From Paenibacillus monticola (GTDB lineage Bacteria > Bacillota > Bacilli > Paenibacillales > Paenibacillaceae): a DNA stretch of 64,000 nt. The stretch lies in NCBI RefSeq assembly GCF_009664975.1, contig NZ_WJXB01000020.1:1-64000 (forward strand), read 5' to 3'. This document shows positions 52,315 to 62,446 of this stretch, in pieces (the stretch's first letter is position 1; every line of letters starts with the position of its first letter). A model generated the notes under the pieces. That model was not told the origin of the DNA. It was given only the letters and a program-made list of their open reading frames with translations, and searched no databases. A program made the position numbers and the translations under genes.

Positions 52315-53403
52315 TTATTGTGCTTTTTCCAATAGCTTCGGTTTGGCAAATATCATCCGTCCAGCTGATGTCTGCAGAACGCTTGTTACCAGAACTTCCA
52401 TCGTTGTGCCGATATATTCACGTCCGCCCTCTACAACAATCATTGTTCCATCATCGAGATAAGCGACACCTTGTCCATGTTCCTTACCATCCTTAATAAC
52501 CTGAACAATGATCTCTTCTCCAGGTAGCACAACCGGCTTAACAGCATTCGCCAAATCGTTAATATTAAGTACTGACACACCCTGCAGTTCACATACCTTA
52601 TTCAAATTAAAATCATTGGTAACGACTTTACCGTGTAGAACTTTAGCCAACTTGACTAGTTTACTATCCACCTCGGAGATTTCCTCGAAATCTCCTTCGT
52701 ATATCAGTACTTTTACATCAAGTTCTTTCTGGATTTTGTTGAGAATATCAAGACCGCGCCGCCCACGATTTCTCTTCAGCAAGTCTGAAGAGTCTGCAAT
52801 ATGCTGGAGCTCCTCCAATACAAACTCCGGAATAACAATAGTCCCTTCAATAAATCCGGTCTTGCAAATATCAGCAATCCGTCCGTCAATGATGACGCTC
52901 GTATCGAGAATCTTATGCTCCTCCAGCCCACGTCCTTCCGGTTCTGCTGGTTGTCCAAAGCGCCCGGTTGTCCATAGTGAAGCCAGCTCCGCTTTCTTCT
53001 CCAAACTAATCCGTAGTCCGGTATACCCTAAGGCTATCGTAACAGCTACCTGTAGCAGCTGTCCTGCCTTCCCCATCCAACTCATGGTTGGATATAGCAA
53101 TAGAGACAGTAACAGCCCACCTGTAAGCCCAGCAGCACCTGCAGCCAATTCATTCATCGGTATACGTGAACAGAACAGGACCACCTCACGCAGTTTTGCA
53201 CTTGCCCATTCCGCGCATAAAGTTCCCGCAAACAAAAAAATAATGGCTCCCAGTACCGCAAACAAAATGCTTCCTTCCACGGGTAAGTTATCTCCTAATT
53301 TCCCCATTCCTATAGGAAATCCTCTCTCAGCCGCAAAGTATAACGAATAACCTGACCAGGCTCCACAAATTAAAGCAAAGCCCAAAATTATTTTTCTCCA
53401 CAT
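52315..53403 (-). CDS. PIN/TRAM-domain membrane protein (YacL)
   Basis: The 362-residue protein has four membrane segments (about residues 5-25, 45-65, 85-105 and 110-130). A PIN domain follows with the acidic site ILDTSVIIDGRIADI (about residues 165-180) and VVTNDFNLNKVC, then a C-terminal TRAM domain. B. subtilis YacL is in the same place upstream of ispD. It is likely a membrane-anchored ribonuclease; substrates are unknown to me. Confidence 0.88.
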   Translation of the reverse strand: MWRKIILGFALICGAWSGYSLYFAAERGFPIGMGKLGDNLPVEGSILFAVLGAIIFLFAGTLCAEWASAKLREVVLFCSRIPMNELAAGAAGLTGGLLLSLLLYPTMSWMGKAGQLLQVAVTIALGYTGLRISLEKKAELASLWTTGRFGQPAEPEGRGLEEHKILDTSVIIDGRIADICKTGFIEGTIVIPEFVLEELQHIADSSDLLKRNRGRRGLDILNKIQKELDVKVLIYEGDFEEISEVDSKLVKLAKVLHGKVVTNDFNLNKVCELQGVSVLNINDLANAVKPVVLPGEEIIVQVIKDGKEHGQGVAYLDDGTMIVVEGGREYIGTTMEVLVTSVLQTSAGRMIFAKPKLLEKAQ

Positions 53404-53467
53404 AACTTACACACCTCCCTTTATTCATCTAAATTGATCTATTCCTCACCAGTATGTTCCAATTTTC

Positions 53468-53496
53468 TTGACGATAATCGTCGGTGAAGTTATTTT
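53468..53496 (+). promoter_or_regulatory. Candidate promoter for the 53615 gene
   Basis: TTGACG (53468-53473), 17-base spacer and TATTTT (53491-53496) on the plus strand, 119 bases before the start. Weak -10. Confidence 0.35.
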
Positions 53497-53614
53497 TTCG
53501 GAAACGAGGAGTCCTAATGGAGCAAAAAGCTATATGTATATCCCTTTAGCGGTTGAAAATAGGTAATGCGTAACATATAATGAACTCAATTACGAACCTA
53601 GGGGTGAATGGAAA

Positions 53615-54010
53615 ATGAGCGCACCAAGTTTACAGGCCTTTCAGGATCAAGTCTCCGACCTGCTGCTCCGTCACCGTAGTCTTCTGGATGTACTGTCTAA
53701 GAATGGACAGAGCAGTGCATCTGTTAATCGTGCCGTCGTCAAATCAATCACTGAATGTGGTTGTATTCAGCTTCATGCAACCAAGCAAGTATTCGAGCCC
53801 GGTGCAGGTCTCGAACATGCTAAGGAACTTGCAGGAACTCATGTAGAAGGTCAGCTATGCGAGAACTGCCGCGAGGTAATCGGCTCCGAACTGGGCCGTG
53901 AACTATTCTATATGTCCGCACTCTGCAACCTGCTTGACATTAATATGGACGAGGTCGTGGTCAAAGAGTCTCAGAAATGCGCTACACTCGGTTTGTTTAA
54001 CTTATCCTAA
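53615..54010 (+). CDS. Small cysteine-containing protein, possibly MazG-like
   Basis: This 131-residue protein runs opposite to all its neighbours and has no signal peptide. It contains several Cys (ECGCIQ, LCENCREV, ALCNLL, KCATLGLF), and CENC could bind metal or form a disulfide. The C-terminal part GRELFYMSALCNLLDINMDE looks like the last helices of MazG-like nucleotide pyrophosphohydrolases, but the metal-binding EExxE motif is not obvious. I do not recognise a named gene. ATG 53615 follows AGGGGTGA. It ends at a bidirectional terminator. Confidence 0.8.
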   Translation: MSAPSLQAFQDQVSDLLLRHRSLLDVLSKNGQSSASVNRAVVKSITECGCIQLHATKQVFEPGAGLEHAKELAGTHVEGQLCENCREVIGSELGRELFYMSALCNLLDINMDEVVVKESQKCATLGLFNLS

Positions 54011-54035
54011 ATAACTAATAAAGTTCCCAAATGCA

Positions 54036-54080
54036 AAAAAAGGCTTTGCTGCCCAGGAGGGGCGACAAAGCCTTTTCTAT
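54036..54080. terminator. Bidirectional terminator between the 53615 gene and pssA
   Basis: AAAAGGCTTTG (about 54038-54048) pairs with CAAAGCCTTTT (54065-54075) around a GC-rich loop, with T or A runs on both sides. It serves the two convergent genes. Confidence 0.85.
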
Positions 54081-54095
54081 GATGATGATTAAAAT

Positions 54096-54833
54096 TCATC
54101 CGTTCTTTGAGTGATAAATTTTCTCCTCAGAACGTCTTCTGCGACGATGACGGCGTCTGGCCGTTAATCGGTCAATATTTTGCTTAAAGCCATATAAAGC
54201 ATAGAGTGCCAGTAAAGCAAAGATCAGTTTAGCAATCTGTTCAGGAAATACAACAGCCAAAGCTACGGCAACTATAATAACAATCGGCGCTCCTATAACT
54301 GCTTTCTTCGGCAAACCAATCTTTTTGAAATTAGGATATTTAACGGTGCTGACCATCAGATAAGACAAGAGCAATGTAGCAACTATCATGAAAGGTGCAG
54401 AAACATCTTTATGAAAAAGAGCCAATGTGGCCAAAACACCACCAGCTGCAGGGATTGGCAATCCAACGAAATAGCCAGGAATTCCTGGACGAACATTGAA
54501 ACGGGCTAAGCGAAGTGCTCCAAACACAGGGAAAATTGCAGTTACGGTCATTCCCAGCGCAGAATTTAGATCATGAAGGCTTGTAATGTACATAATTAAA
54601 GCTGGCGCTACTCCAAAAGAAACGACATCCGACAACGAGTCCAGTTCTTTACCAAATTCACTCTCACATTTAAGGGCACGTGCCACACGACCATCAAGCC
54701 CGTCTAACAGCATCGCAATAATAACCATGATGGCGGCCATGTTAAGCTTTCCATCAAACGCCAGCATGATACCAAACATTCCAAGCATCAGGTTACCTAT
54801 TGTAAACAGACTTGGAATTGATTTTTGTATCAT
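54096..54833 (-). CDS. pssA: CDP-diacylglycerol--serine O-phosphatidyltransferase
   Basis: PssA makes phosphatidylserine for phosphatidylethanolamine synthesis. The 245-residue membrane protein has the CDP-alcohol phosphotransferase motif in DGLDGRVARALKCESEFGKE followed by LDSLSD (D..DG..AR...G...D...D, about residues 44-70) and about six to eight membrane segments. A basic tail (DRLTARRRHRRRRR) ends the protein. It follows disA by 65 bases and ends at a terminator. In B. subtilis pssA is not in this cluster. Confidence 0.93.
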   Translation of the reverse strand: MIQKSIPSLFTIGNLMLGMFGIMLAFDGKLNMAAIMVIIAMLLDGLDGRVARALKCESEFGKELDSLSDVVSFGVAPALIMYITSLHDLNSALGMTVTAIFPVFGALRLARFNVRPGIPGYFVGLPIPAAGGVLATLALFHKDVSAPFMIVATLLLSYLMVSTVKYPNFKKIGLPKKAVIGAPIVIIVAVALAVVFPEQIAKLIFALLALYALYGFKQNIDRLTARRRHRRRRRSEEKIYHSKNG

Positions 54834-54898
54834 TTCTTCACCTCTATATCTTCACTTTGGCCTTTAATGTTCTCCAATATTACGTGATTGTATGATAT

Positions 54899-55975
54899 TT
54901 ACATTTGTCTGTCAATAAGAACTTGCTTCTGCAGACGTTTAAGTCCATCCTGGATATTGCGAGCCCGTACCTCACCTATTCCGTCCACTTCATCCAATTC
55001 AGCTATAGTCGCCCGTAATAAATTAGGCAATATTTCGAAACGCTCTACTAAATTGTGAATAATAACATTCGGGAGCCGCGGAATTTTGTTGAGCAGGCGA
55101 TAGCCACGCGGTGTTACCACTTCTTCGGAAACAATGGCTGTAGCGGAAAATCCTAGCAGACGGGCAATATGATTATCATCCATCAGATCATCATCACTCG
55201 TCCGTTTAAGCCCTGCAATAATATCGCGAATTTTGTCCTCGTCTTCTTCCCTTGCATAGTCTCTGTATAAAAGCCATGCTTCTTCCTCTGTATTTCCGAC
55301 CAGTTCTTCCATCTGCATGCTGATTAGTCGTCCTTCATTGCCTAGTTCATTAATATAACGTTTAATCTCCATCTTGATGCGCAGCACCATTTCCACACGT
55401 TGGATAACACCGACCACTTCAGCTACAGTTACAATCCCCTCATATTCGGAAGCAGAGAGATTGGTCAATCCCTGATTAAGTACTGCTTTGTATTTCTCAA
55501 GCATTTGAATCGCCTGATTCGCCTTAGCTAGAATAGCACCAATTTCCTTCAAAGCATACCGGATCGTCCCTTGATATAGGGTGATAATATTGCGGCGCTG
55601 GGAAATAGAAACAACCAACTTTCCAGTCTGCTTGGCAACGCGCTCCGCCGTACGATGGCGAATACCTGTCTCAATCGAAGAGATCGAAGAATTCGGAATA
55701 AGCTGCGTATTAGCATACAATATCCGCTTTAAGTCCTCACTCAGAATAATCGCGCCGTCCATTTTAGCAAGCTCATATAAATAATTGGGCGAAAAATCAC
55801 AGTTAATGGAGAATCCACCATCGACAACTTCCATCACCTCAGGACTGTATCCGACAACGATTAACGCTCCCGTCTTAGCGCGTAGTACATTCTCTAGCCC
55901 ATCACGGAAAGGTGTTCCGGGTGCGGCCATCCTGAGCAGATCATTCATTTTCTCTAATTGATTATGTTCTTTCAT
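54899..55975 (-). CDS. disA: DNA integrity scanning protein / diadenylate cyclase DisA
   Basis: DisA makes cyclic di-AMP from two ATP and scans DNA for branched lesions before sporulation. The 358-residue protein has the DAC domain with the DGA motif ([13 protein letters not shown], about residues 72-84) and the RHR motif ([15 protein letters not shown], about 106-120), a helical spine and a C-terminal helix-hairpin-helix DNA-binding part ([20 protein letters not shown]). It follows radA by 12 bases, as in B. subtilis. Confidence 0.97.
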   Translation of the reverse strand: MKEHNQLEKMNDLLRMAAPGTPFRDGLENVLRAKTGALIVVGYSPEVMEVVDGGFSINCDFSPNYLYELAKMDGAIILSEDLKRILYANTQLIPNSSISSIETGIRHRTAERVAKQTGKLVVSISQRRNIITLYQGTIRYALKEIGAILAKANQAIQMLEKYKAVLNQGLTNLSASEYEGIVTVAEVVGVIQRVEMVLRIKMEIKRYINELGNEGRLISMQMEELVGNTEEEAWLLYRDYAREEDEDKIRDIIAGLKRTSDDDLMDDNHIARLLGFSATAIVSEEVVTPRGYRLLNKIPRLPNVIIHNLVERFEILPNLLRATIAELDEVDGIGEVRARNIQDGLKRLQKQVLIDRQM

Positions 55976-55987
55976 ATTCTGTGCCCC

Positions 55988-57355
55988 CTAATCTAACGCG
56001 ACCGCAAGTGCATCTGCTACGCTGCTGACGCCAATAATCTGGATATCTTGTGGGTGCTTCCAGCCCTTCATGCTCTTCTCAGGCATAATCACTCGACGGA
56101 AGCCAAGCTTTGCGGCCTCTTTGACACGCATTTCTGCGCGTGAGACACCCCTCACTTCACCGGTAAGCCCTACCTCACCGAAGAAGACGTCATAAGGCTT
56201 TGTTGAAATATCACGAAAGCTGGAAGCAATACTGATCGCAACTGCTAGATCAATCGCCGGTTCATCCAGCTTTACTCCACCGGCTACATTCAGGTAGGCA
56301 TCCTGATTCTGCAGGAACATACCCATCCGTTTCTCTAGAACTGCAATGATAAGCGCCATGCGCTGATGATCGAGTCCCGTGCACATCCGCCGCGGAGAAG
56401 GGAAATGAGTAGCAGCGATAAGTGCCTGTATTTCTACAAGAACCGGTCGTGTACCTTCCATACTTGCTACGACCGTAGATCCAGCTACACCAAGAGGGCG
56501 CTCTGACAAAAAGAGCTCTGAAGGATTTTCCACCTCGGTAAGCCCAACTTCACCCATTTCAAAGATGCCGATTTCATTGGTGGAACCAAAACGATTCTTT
56601 ACAGCCCGCAGTAACCTGTAGGTATGATGGCGTTCTCCTTCAAAATAAAGCACACAGTCTACCATATGTTCAAGCATCCTTGGTCCTGCGATAGCCCCTT
56701 CCTTGGTGACATGCCCTACCAATACAGTGGCGATTCCGCGAATTTTGGCGATCCGCATAAATCTAGTCGTACATTCCCGAACTTGTGTTACACTGCCGGG
56801 TGCACTTGCCACTTCAGGCATATAAACAGTTTGAATAGAATCAATAACGAGAAATTGGGGCTGAATTTGTTCAATAGCTTCCTCGATGCTTTCCATATTC
56901 GTCTCACATAGTACATACAGCTCTGCTGACAACGCGCCGAGGCGATCTGCGCGCAACTTCGTCTGCCTTACCGATTCTTCCCCGGATATATAAAGCACAC
57001 GTAATCCCTGTTTCGTCAGAGCATGTGAGGTCTGCAACAGTAATGTGGATTTACCAATACCGGGGTCTCCCCCCACCAGCACGAGCGAACCGGGAACGAT
57101 GCCTCCGCCAAGAACACGATTAAGTTCACCGATGCCTGTCAGTATGCGCGGCTCTTTGTCACTTTCTATACTTATGATGGATTGTGCCTTTTCTTTACTA
57201 TGAAAAATAGGGGAACTCATACCCTGTGTTTTGACTACGCTTTCCGTTTCCTCTACCATGGAGTTCCAAGCCTGGCAGCCTGGACATTTACCGAACCATT
57301 TCGGTGATTCGTATCCACATTCGGTACAGTTAAATTTGGTTTTTGCTTTAGCCAT
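55988..57355 (-). CDS. radA: DNA repair protein RadA
   Basis: RadA is a RecA-like helicase that aids branch migration. The 455-residue protein has an N-terminal zinc finger ([18 protein letters not shown]), the P-loop [14 protein letters not shown], the RadA motif KNRFG (in [12 protein letters not shown]) and a C-terminal Lon-protease-like domain. It is separated from clpC by a strong terminator, so it needs its own promoter in the 230-base gap, which I could not place. Confidence 0.97.
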   Translation of the reverse strand: MAKAKTKFNCTECGYESPKWFGKCPGCQAWNSMVEETESVVKTQGMSSPIFHSKEKAQSIISIESDKEPRILTGIGELNRVLGGGIVPGSLVLVGGDPGIGKSTLLLQTSHALTKQGLRVLYISGEESVRQTKLRADRLGALSAELYVLCETNMESIEEAIEQIQPQFLVIDSIQTVYMPEVASAPGSVTQVRECTTRFMRIAKIRGIATVLVGHVTKEGAIAGPRMLEHMVDCVLYFEGERHHTYRLLRAVKNRFGSTNEIGIFEMGEVGLTEVENPSELFLSERPLGVAGSTVVASMEGTRPVLVEIQALIAATHFPSPRRMCTGLDHQRMALIIAVLEKRMGMFLQNQDAYLNVAGGVKLDEPAIDLAVAISIASSFRDISTKPYDVFFGEVGLTGEVRGVSRAEMRVKEAAKLGFRRVIMPEKSMKGWKHPQDIQIIGVSSVADALAVALD

Positions 57356-57526
57356 GTGCTCTCCTTACGTCCGAACTTCTAAAATTGCGGATATATTTCT
57401 CGTTATTCAAAGTTTACCATCTCTGCTCGTTTAACGAAAGGTCAATCGGCAGTAGAATTAAATACTACTACCTTAACCTGCCTGAATTTGCAGTGAATTA
57501 AACATCTGGAATAACGATTCTCAATA

Positions 57527-57567
57527 AAAAAACCGCCTCCTCCTCTTATACGGAGGAGTGGCGGTTT
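57527..57567. terminator. Terminator of the ctsR-clpC operon
   Basis: The minus strand has CCGCC-ACTCCTCC, a TATAAG loop region and GGAGGAGGCGG followed by seven Ts. It ends the stress operon and separates it from radA. Confidence 0.88.
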
Positions 57568-57585
57568 TGTCACAAGTTTCTTACT

Positions 57586-60054
57586 TTATTCAGCTTCCAC
57601 TTCTTTTTCCAAAGATACAGCTACAGGCACATCAACTTTTGTGACCACAAGCTCACCATTGACTTCATCAATGTTGAGTGAATCACCCTTCTGGATATTG
57701 CCTTTCAGCAATTCCTCAGATAAACGGTCTTCAATGTGCTTTTGAATGGCACGGCGCAGCGGACGTGCACCAAAGGCTGGATCATATCCTTCTTTGGCCA
57801 GAAACGCCTTCGCTCCATCCGTGAGGACAAAGTCAACATCATGCTCACGCAGTCGCTTGCGCAACTCTTCGGACATCAGCGTGACGATTTCGGCGATATG
57901 TTCCTGGTCCAGTGAATGGAAGACGATAATTTCATCTATCCGGTTCAAGAACTCTGGGCGGAAGCTTTTCTTCAACTCTTCCATAACTTTGCCCTTCATA
58001 TTACCATAATCTGCTCCCGCATCTTGTACAGCAGTGAACCCAAGCGTCGAATTCTTTCTGATCGCCTGTGCACCTACATTGGAGGTCAGAATAATCAGTG
58101 TATTACGGAAATCGACTACGCGTCCCTTGGAATCCGTCAGACGACCATCTTCCAGTACCTGCAGCAAAATGTTGAATACTTCCGGATGCGCCTTCTCAAT
58201 TTCATCAAGAAGTACCACTGAGTAAGGTTTACGGCGTACCTTCTCCGTTAATTGGCCGCCTTCCTCATATCCAACATAACCTGGAGGCGCTCCGACCAGA
58301 CGGGAAGTGGAATGTTTCTCCATGTATTCTGACATATCGATGCGGATCACCGCATTCTCATCGCCAAACATTGCTTCGGCAAGAGCACGAGCCAATTCGG
58401 TTTTACCTACGCCTGTTGGTCCGAGGAAGATAAATGAACCCATTGGACGTTTCGGATCCTTCAGACCCGCACGCGCCCGACGGAGTGCCCGGCTGACAGC
58501 CTTGACGGCTTCGTCTTGGCCAATTACACGTTCATGCAGTATCGCTTCCATATTGAGCAGACGGTCCGTTTCCTCTTCCTTAAGCTTGCTAACAGGAATG
58601 CCCGTCCAACTAGCTACAATCTGTGCAATATCGTCAGGTGTAACCTCGGAATCAGTACGGCCTTGCTTCTCTTTCCACTGATTCTTAGTGGTATCGAGTT
58701 CTTCACGGATCTTTTGCTCAGTATCGCGTAACGCAGCCGCTTTCTCGAATTCCTGGCTTTGTACAGCAGAATCTTTTTCCTTACGGATATCATCTAAACG
58801 CATTTCCAATTCCTTCAGATTCGGCGGAATAGTATACGAGTTCAGTCTTACTTTGGATCCTGCTTCATCAATTAGATCGATGGCTTTATCCGGCAGGAAA
58901 CGATCTGGAATGTAGCGATCAGACAGTTTCACAGCTTCTACGATGGCTTCATCCGTAATCTTCACACGGTGATGGGCTTCATAACGGTCACGAAGTCCGA
59001 ATAGGATTTGTACTGTTTCTTCCGGAGAAGGCTGATCCACCGTAATAGGTTGGAACCGGCGTTCCAAGGCTGCATCTTTTTCAATATATTTGCGGTATTC
59101 GTCCAGCGTAGTAGCACCAATGCACTGCAGCTCGCCACGGGCCAAAGACGGCTTCAGAATGTTAGAAGCATCAATTGCGCCTTCAGCACCACCTGCACCG
59201 ATCAAAGTATGCAGCTCATCAATGAAGAGGATAATGTTACCCGCTTGACGAATCTCATCCATAATTTTCTTCAGACGGTCTTCAAACTCACCGCGGTATT
59301 TAGTTCCTGCAACAACTGATCCCATATCGAGAGTCATCACGCGTTTGTCGCGTAGCGTCTCAGGGATTTCATTATTGATAATCTTCTGTGCCAAGCCTTC
59401 GGCAATAGCCGTCTTACCTACACCTGGTTCACCAATCAGCACCGGGTTGTTCTTGGTCCGGCGACTCAGAACCTGTATAACACGTTCAATTTCCTTGCTG
59501 CGGCCAATAACCGGATCAAGATGGCCTTCCTTCGCATAGGCGGTCAAATCGCGTGCAAGACCATCCAATGTAGGTGTGCTGACATTGACCGGAGCACCAC
59601 TGTGGCTAGATGCTGCCTCACTGCTGCCCAAAAGCTGCAATACCTGCTGGCGGGCTTTATTCAAGCTAATGCCGAGGTTATTGAGCACACGTGCAGCTAC
59701 ACCTTCTCCTTCACGGATGAGCCCGAGTAGGATATGCTCTGTGCCGACGTAAGTATGTCCCAGCTTGCGGGCTTCGTCCATTGACAGTTCGATAACTTTT
59801 TTGGCGCGAGGAGTATAAGCAATGTTCGTAGGTTGTTCTTGCCCTCTGCCAATCAGTGTTTCCACTTCATCCTGGATTTTCTCCAGGCCTAAACCTAAAC
59901 CGATCAACGCTTTAGCGGCAATGCCGTCACCTTCACGAATAAGTCCGAGCAAAATATGTTCTGTGCCGATATTGTTGTGTCCTAAACGAACAGCTTCTTC
60001 CTGCGCCAGCGCCAGCACCTTTTGTGCCCGTTCCGTAAATCTTCCAAACATCAT
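57586..60054 (-). CDS. clpC: ATP-dependent Clp protease ATP-binding subunit ClpC
   Basis: ClpC unfolds proteins for ClpP. The 822-residue protein has the N-terminal repeat domain ([20 protein letters not shown]), AAA domain 1 ([13 protein letters not shown] near residue 212), a UVR-containing middle domain ([20 protein letters not shown]) and AAA domain 2 ([14 protein letters not shown]). The start is ATG 60054; a second ATG follows immediately, and B. subtilis ClpC also begins MM. It follows mcsB by 35 bases. Confidence 0.98.
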   Translation of the reverse strand: MMFGRFTERAQKVLALAQEEAVRLGHNNIGTEHILLGLIREGDGIAAKALIGLGLGLEKIQDEVETLIGRGQEQPTNIAYTPRAKKVIELSMDEARKLGHTYVGTEHILLGLIREGEGVAARVLNNLGISLNKARQQVLQLLGSSEAASSHSGAPVNVSTPTLDGLARDLTAYAKEGHLDPVIGRSKEIERVIQVLSRRTKNNPVLIGEPGVGKTAIAEGLAQKIINNEIPETLRDKRVMTLDMGSVVAGTKYRGEFEDRLKKIMDEIRQAGNIILFIDELHTLIGAGGAEGAIDASNILKPSLARGELQCIGATTLDEYRKYIEKDAALERRFQPITVDQPSPEETVQILFGLRDRYEAHHRVKITDEAIVEAVKLSDRYIPDRFLPDKAIDLIDEAGSKVRLNSYTIPPNLKELEMRLDDIRKEKDSAVQSQEFEKAAALRDTEQKIREELDTTKNQWKEKQGRTDSEVTPDDIAQIVASWTGIPVSKLKEEETDRLLNMEAILHERVIGQDEAVKAVSRALRRARAGLKDPKRPMGSFIFLGPTGVGKTELARALAEAMFGDENAVIRIDMSEYMEKHSTSRLVGAPPGYVGYEEGGQLTEKVRRKPYSVVLLDEIEKAHPEVFNILLQVLEDGRLTDSKGRVVDFRNTLIILTSNVGAQAIRKNSTLGFTAVQDAGADYGNMKGKVMEELKKSFRPEFLNRIDEIIVFHSLDQEHIAEIVTLMSEELRKRLREHDVDFVLTDGAKAFLAKEGYDPAFGARPLRRAIQKHIEDRLSEELLKGNIQKGDSLNIDEVNGELVVTKVDVPVAVSLEKEVEAE

Positions 60055-60089
60055 ATCTCCTGCACCTCCATGAATAATAAATATCTATA

Positions 60090-61154
60090 TTAATGTTGTG
60101 TTCCCAGTGTTTCCCGGAGCAGCTTCGCCCGGTACATATCCCGTTCGGTGGCACTCATCTCGTCGCCGAACATTTTTTGAAGGAAGCCTGGCTGTGTCTT
60201 AACATTCAACTCATTTAATACTGAAATGGAGGGGCCTTCCAGAATTCCAAGGTCAACCCCAAGTCGGATATCCGATAAGCGTTGTGCCGATTCTTTAAGC
60301 TCCATTACTGCTGCATAAGATAAAATTCCGTAGGAGCGTTTCACTCGATCAGTAATTCGCAGAGCGGAATCGGTAAGCAATCTCTCGCGTGCATTTCGTT
60401 CATGATCGATAATCTGGGTAACTACACTGTGAAGATTCTCAATGATTTCACTTTCGGTCTGACCCAGGGTGATCTGGTTGGATATTTGAAAGATGTTCCC
60501 TACTGCTTCGCTGCCTTCGCCATAAATCCCTCTAACCGTTAATCCTACCTGATTTACGGCTGACAATATCCGGTTGATTTGATGAGTCATTACCAAAGCA
60601 GGCAAGTGCAGCATCACTGAGGCACGGAGTCCTGTTCCGACATTGGTGGGACAACTTGTCAAATATCCTCTTTTATCGTCAAAAGCATAGTTGACTGCAG
60701 CTTCGAAAATATCGTCGATCGCTGTCGCACGTATCCATGCTTCTCTAACCTGAAGACCAGGGAACAGACATTGAATCCGGAGATGGTCTTCCTCGTTAAT
60801 CATAATACTAACCGATTCGTCCTCGTTCAGTATTACAGCTCCACCTCGTGAATCATTCGCCAGATTGGGACTGATAAGATGCTTCTCCACCAGTACCTTT
60901 TTATCGAGCTCATCTAAATCATCAAGCTTCAGCATTTGAAAAGTGCCGTAGTCCGCTGAGACTTCTTCATGAAATACAGGAGTAAGCTGCTCCAGTACTT
61001 CTTCCGACTGCTCCAAAGAAGCCAGCAGGGGGAAAGGAAGATCTTGTAAGTTGCGGGCTATACGCATACGGCTGCTAATTACAATCTCGGAATCACTGCC
61101 GCCACAACGCATCCAATCACTAAGCGCCTGTTCGGTAAACCGGAGACTTGACAT
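60090..61154 (-). CDS. mcsB: Protein-arginine kinase McsB
   Basis: McsB phosphorylates arginines on damaged proteins and marks them for ClpCP. The 354-residue protein has the phosphagen-kinase-like catalytic domain (SSRMRIARNL near residue 28, MINEEDHLRIQ near 117, TSCPTNVGTGLRASVMLHLP near 165). The allosteric RDxxRA motif is present as RDMYRA near the C-terminus. It is activated by McsA, whose gene is 29 bases upstream. Confidence 0.96.
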   Translation of the reverse strand: MSSLRFTEQALSDWMRCGGSDSEIVISSRMRIARNLQDLPFPLLASLEQSEEVLEQLTPVFHEEVSADYGTFQMLKLDDLDELDKKVLVEKHLISPNLANDSRGGAVILNEDESVSIMINEEDHLRIQCLFPGLQVREAWIRATAIDDIFEAAVNYAFDDKRGYLTSCPTNVGTGLRASVMLHLPALVMTHQINRILSAVNQVGLTVRGIYGEGSEAVGNIFQISNQITLGQTESEIIENLHSVVTQIIDHERNARERLLTDSALRITDRVKRSYGILSYAAVMELKESAQRLSDIRLGVDLGILEGPSISVLNELNVKTQPGFLQKMFGDEMSATERDMYRAKLLRETLGTQH

Positions 61155-61183
61155 GTCTTATCCCCCTTTATATATGAAAGACT

Positions 61184-61708
61184 TTACTCTTGTGCGATTT
61201 CTTTTTCAAGTCGGCGTATCTGATCCCGCAACTGAGCAGCGGTCTCAAACTCCTCTTGCGTAATACTTTGCTGTAATTCCTGCTTCAACTCATCTATTTG
61301 CCGTTTGAACACAATTTGTGCTCCGGCTCGTTTCGGAATTTTGCCTACATGCGAAGTACTGCCATGCACCCGCTTAAAAAGTGGGTCCAGCGCACTGTTA
61401 AAATACTTATAACAGGAGCTGCAGCCAAAACGCCCAAGCTTGCTGAACTGAGAATAAGTCATACCGCAGTTCTCACACTGTAGGCTCTGCGTAGTTCTTG
61501 TGGCAGCTGATTTCTCTTTATCGGCTCCCTCAAGATCAAGCAAGCCTGACAATAAACTGTGAATAGAAAACCCTCCAGCAGTTCCGGGAATAAGTTCTCC
61601 CTTCTCTCTGGCACAGCTTTCACAAATATGAAATTCCGTCTTCTCTCCATTCACAATCTTGGTAAAATGGAGCGTTGCCGGTTTGACACCGCATTCCTGG
61701 CAAAGCAT
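61184..61708 (-). CDS. mcsA: McsB activator McsA
   Basis: The 174-residue McsA activates McsB and helps deliver substrates to ClpCP. It has four CxxC pairs (CQECG, CESCA, CENCG, CSSCY) for zinc and a C-terminal UVR domain (QSITQEEFETAAQLRDQIRR). It follows ctsR by 29 bases. Confidence 0.95.
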   Translation of the reverse strand: MLCQECGVKPATLHFTKIVNGEKTEFHICESCAREKGELIPGTAGGFSIHSLLSGLLDLEGADKEKSAATRTTQSLQCENCGMTYSQFSKLGRFGCSSCYKYFNSALDPLFKRVHGSTSHVGKIPKRAGAQIVFKRQIDELKQELQQSITQEEFETAAQLRDQIRRLEKEIAQE

Positions 61709-61737
61709 AAGCGGAGTCCCTCCCTTATGGTTGACAA

Positions 61738-62199
61738 TTATTTGCCTAACAAAGAGATCAGCATAGCTTTCATAAGCTTGGCACGAATCTCATCCCGGTA
61801 CGGAAGCTTAAGCGTCAAGCAATCCCGGGAAACAGCGGCGCGCATGAGGCACGCTTCTCGCTTGGATAGAAAGCAGGCTTCTTCTAGCTGATAGATCAGC
61901 CCTTCAGCGGTGTTCTGGTCAATTCCGCCTCCGATGGTATGATTGAGATGCGCGTACAGAGCCACATTTTGGGGCAACTCAAAACGTTGAATACGAATAT
62001 ATCCACCGCCGCCGCGCTTACTTTCCACCACATAGCCTTTTTCCAGAGTAAAGCGTGTGCTAATGACATAATTGATCTGTGACGGTACACACGAGAACTG
62101 ATCCGCCAGGTCATTACGCTGAATCTCCACCGTACCTTCGGGACTTTCATGCAAAATATTCTTCAGATATTGTTCAATAATATCGGAGATATTGCGCAT
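61738..62199 (-). CDS. ctsR: Transcriptional repressor CtsR
   Basis: CtsR is the heat-sensitive repressor of clp genes. The 153-residue protein has the N-terminal winged helix-turn-helix (ADQFSCVPSQINYVISTRF), a Gly-rich beta wing (SKRGGGGYIRIQR) that works as a thermosensor, and a C-terminal dimerisation and McsB-interaction domain. ATG 62199 is seven bases after GGAGG. A matching operator lies upstream, so it represses its own operon. Confidence 0.96.
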   Translation of the reverse strand: MRNISDIIEQYLKNILHESPEGTVEIQRNDLADQFSCVPSQINYVISTRFTLEKGYVVESKRGGGGYIRIQRFELPQNVALYAHLNHTIGGGIDQNTAEGLIYQLEEACFLSKREACLMRAAVSRDCLTLKLPYRDEIRAKLMKAMLISLLGK

Positions 62200-62317
62200 C
62201 ACTCATCCTCCAGTGTTTACAACTTTATAATACCGCATGCTGTTATGCATCCATCCGACTGAACCGCGCTGATATCCTGGGAATGGATAGGTCTAAAGAG
62301 TACTGTCTTCAGACTGC

Positions 62318-62340
62318 GTTGACTTTGACTTTCTTTGACT
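62318..62340 (-). promoter_or_regulatory. CtsR operator
   Basis: On the minus strand two heptads AGTCAAA (62334-62340 and 62324-62330) are separated by GAA, a perfect CtsR box. A third, imperfect heptad AGTCAAC (62318-62324) overlaps the second by one base. It lies just after the -10, where a repressor would block initiation. Confidence 0.9.
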
Positions 62341-62348
62341 TATTTAAT

Positions 62349-62376
62349 AGTATAACATATTCTCAAGCAATTCCAA
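62349..62376 (-). promoter_or_regulatory. ctsR operon promoter (sigma-A)
   Basis: Minus-strand -35 TTGGAA (62371-62376), 16-base spacer and -10 TATACT (62349-62354), directly upstream of the CtsR operator. Confidence 0.6.
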
Positions 62377-62446
62377 GAGGGTTCTCTTATTTTTTACTTT
62401 TAGTGTTCATTGTATTCAGAATCGTAATGAAACAACTCCCCATACT

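Noticed and set aside
52508-53350. 280-codon plus-strand open frame opposite yacL
   Set aside because: It is antisense to the PIN/TRAM gene, Ser/Pro-rich, without a start context; a shadow.
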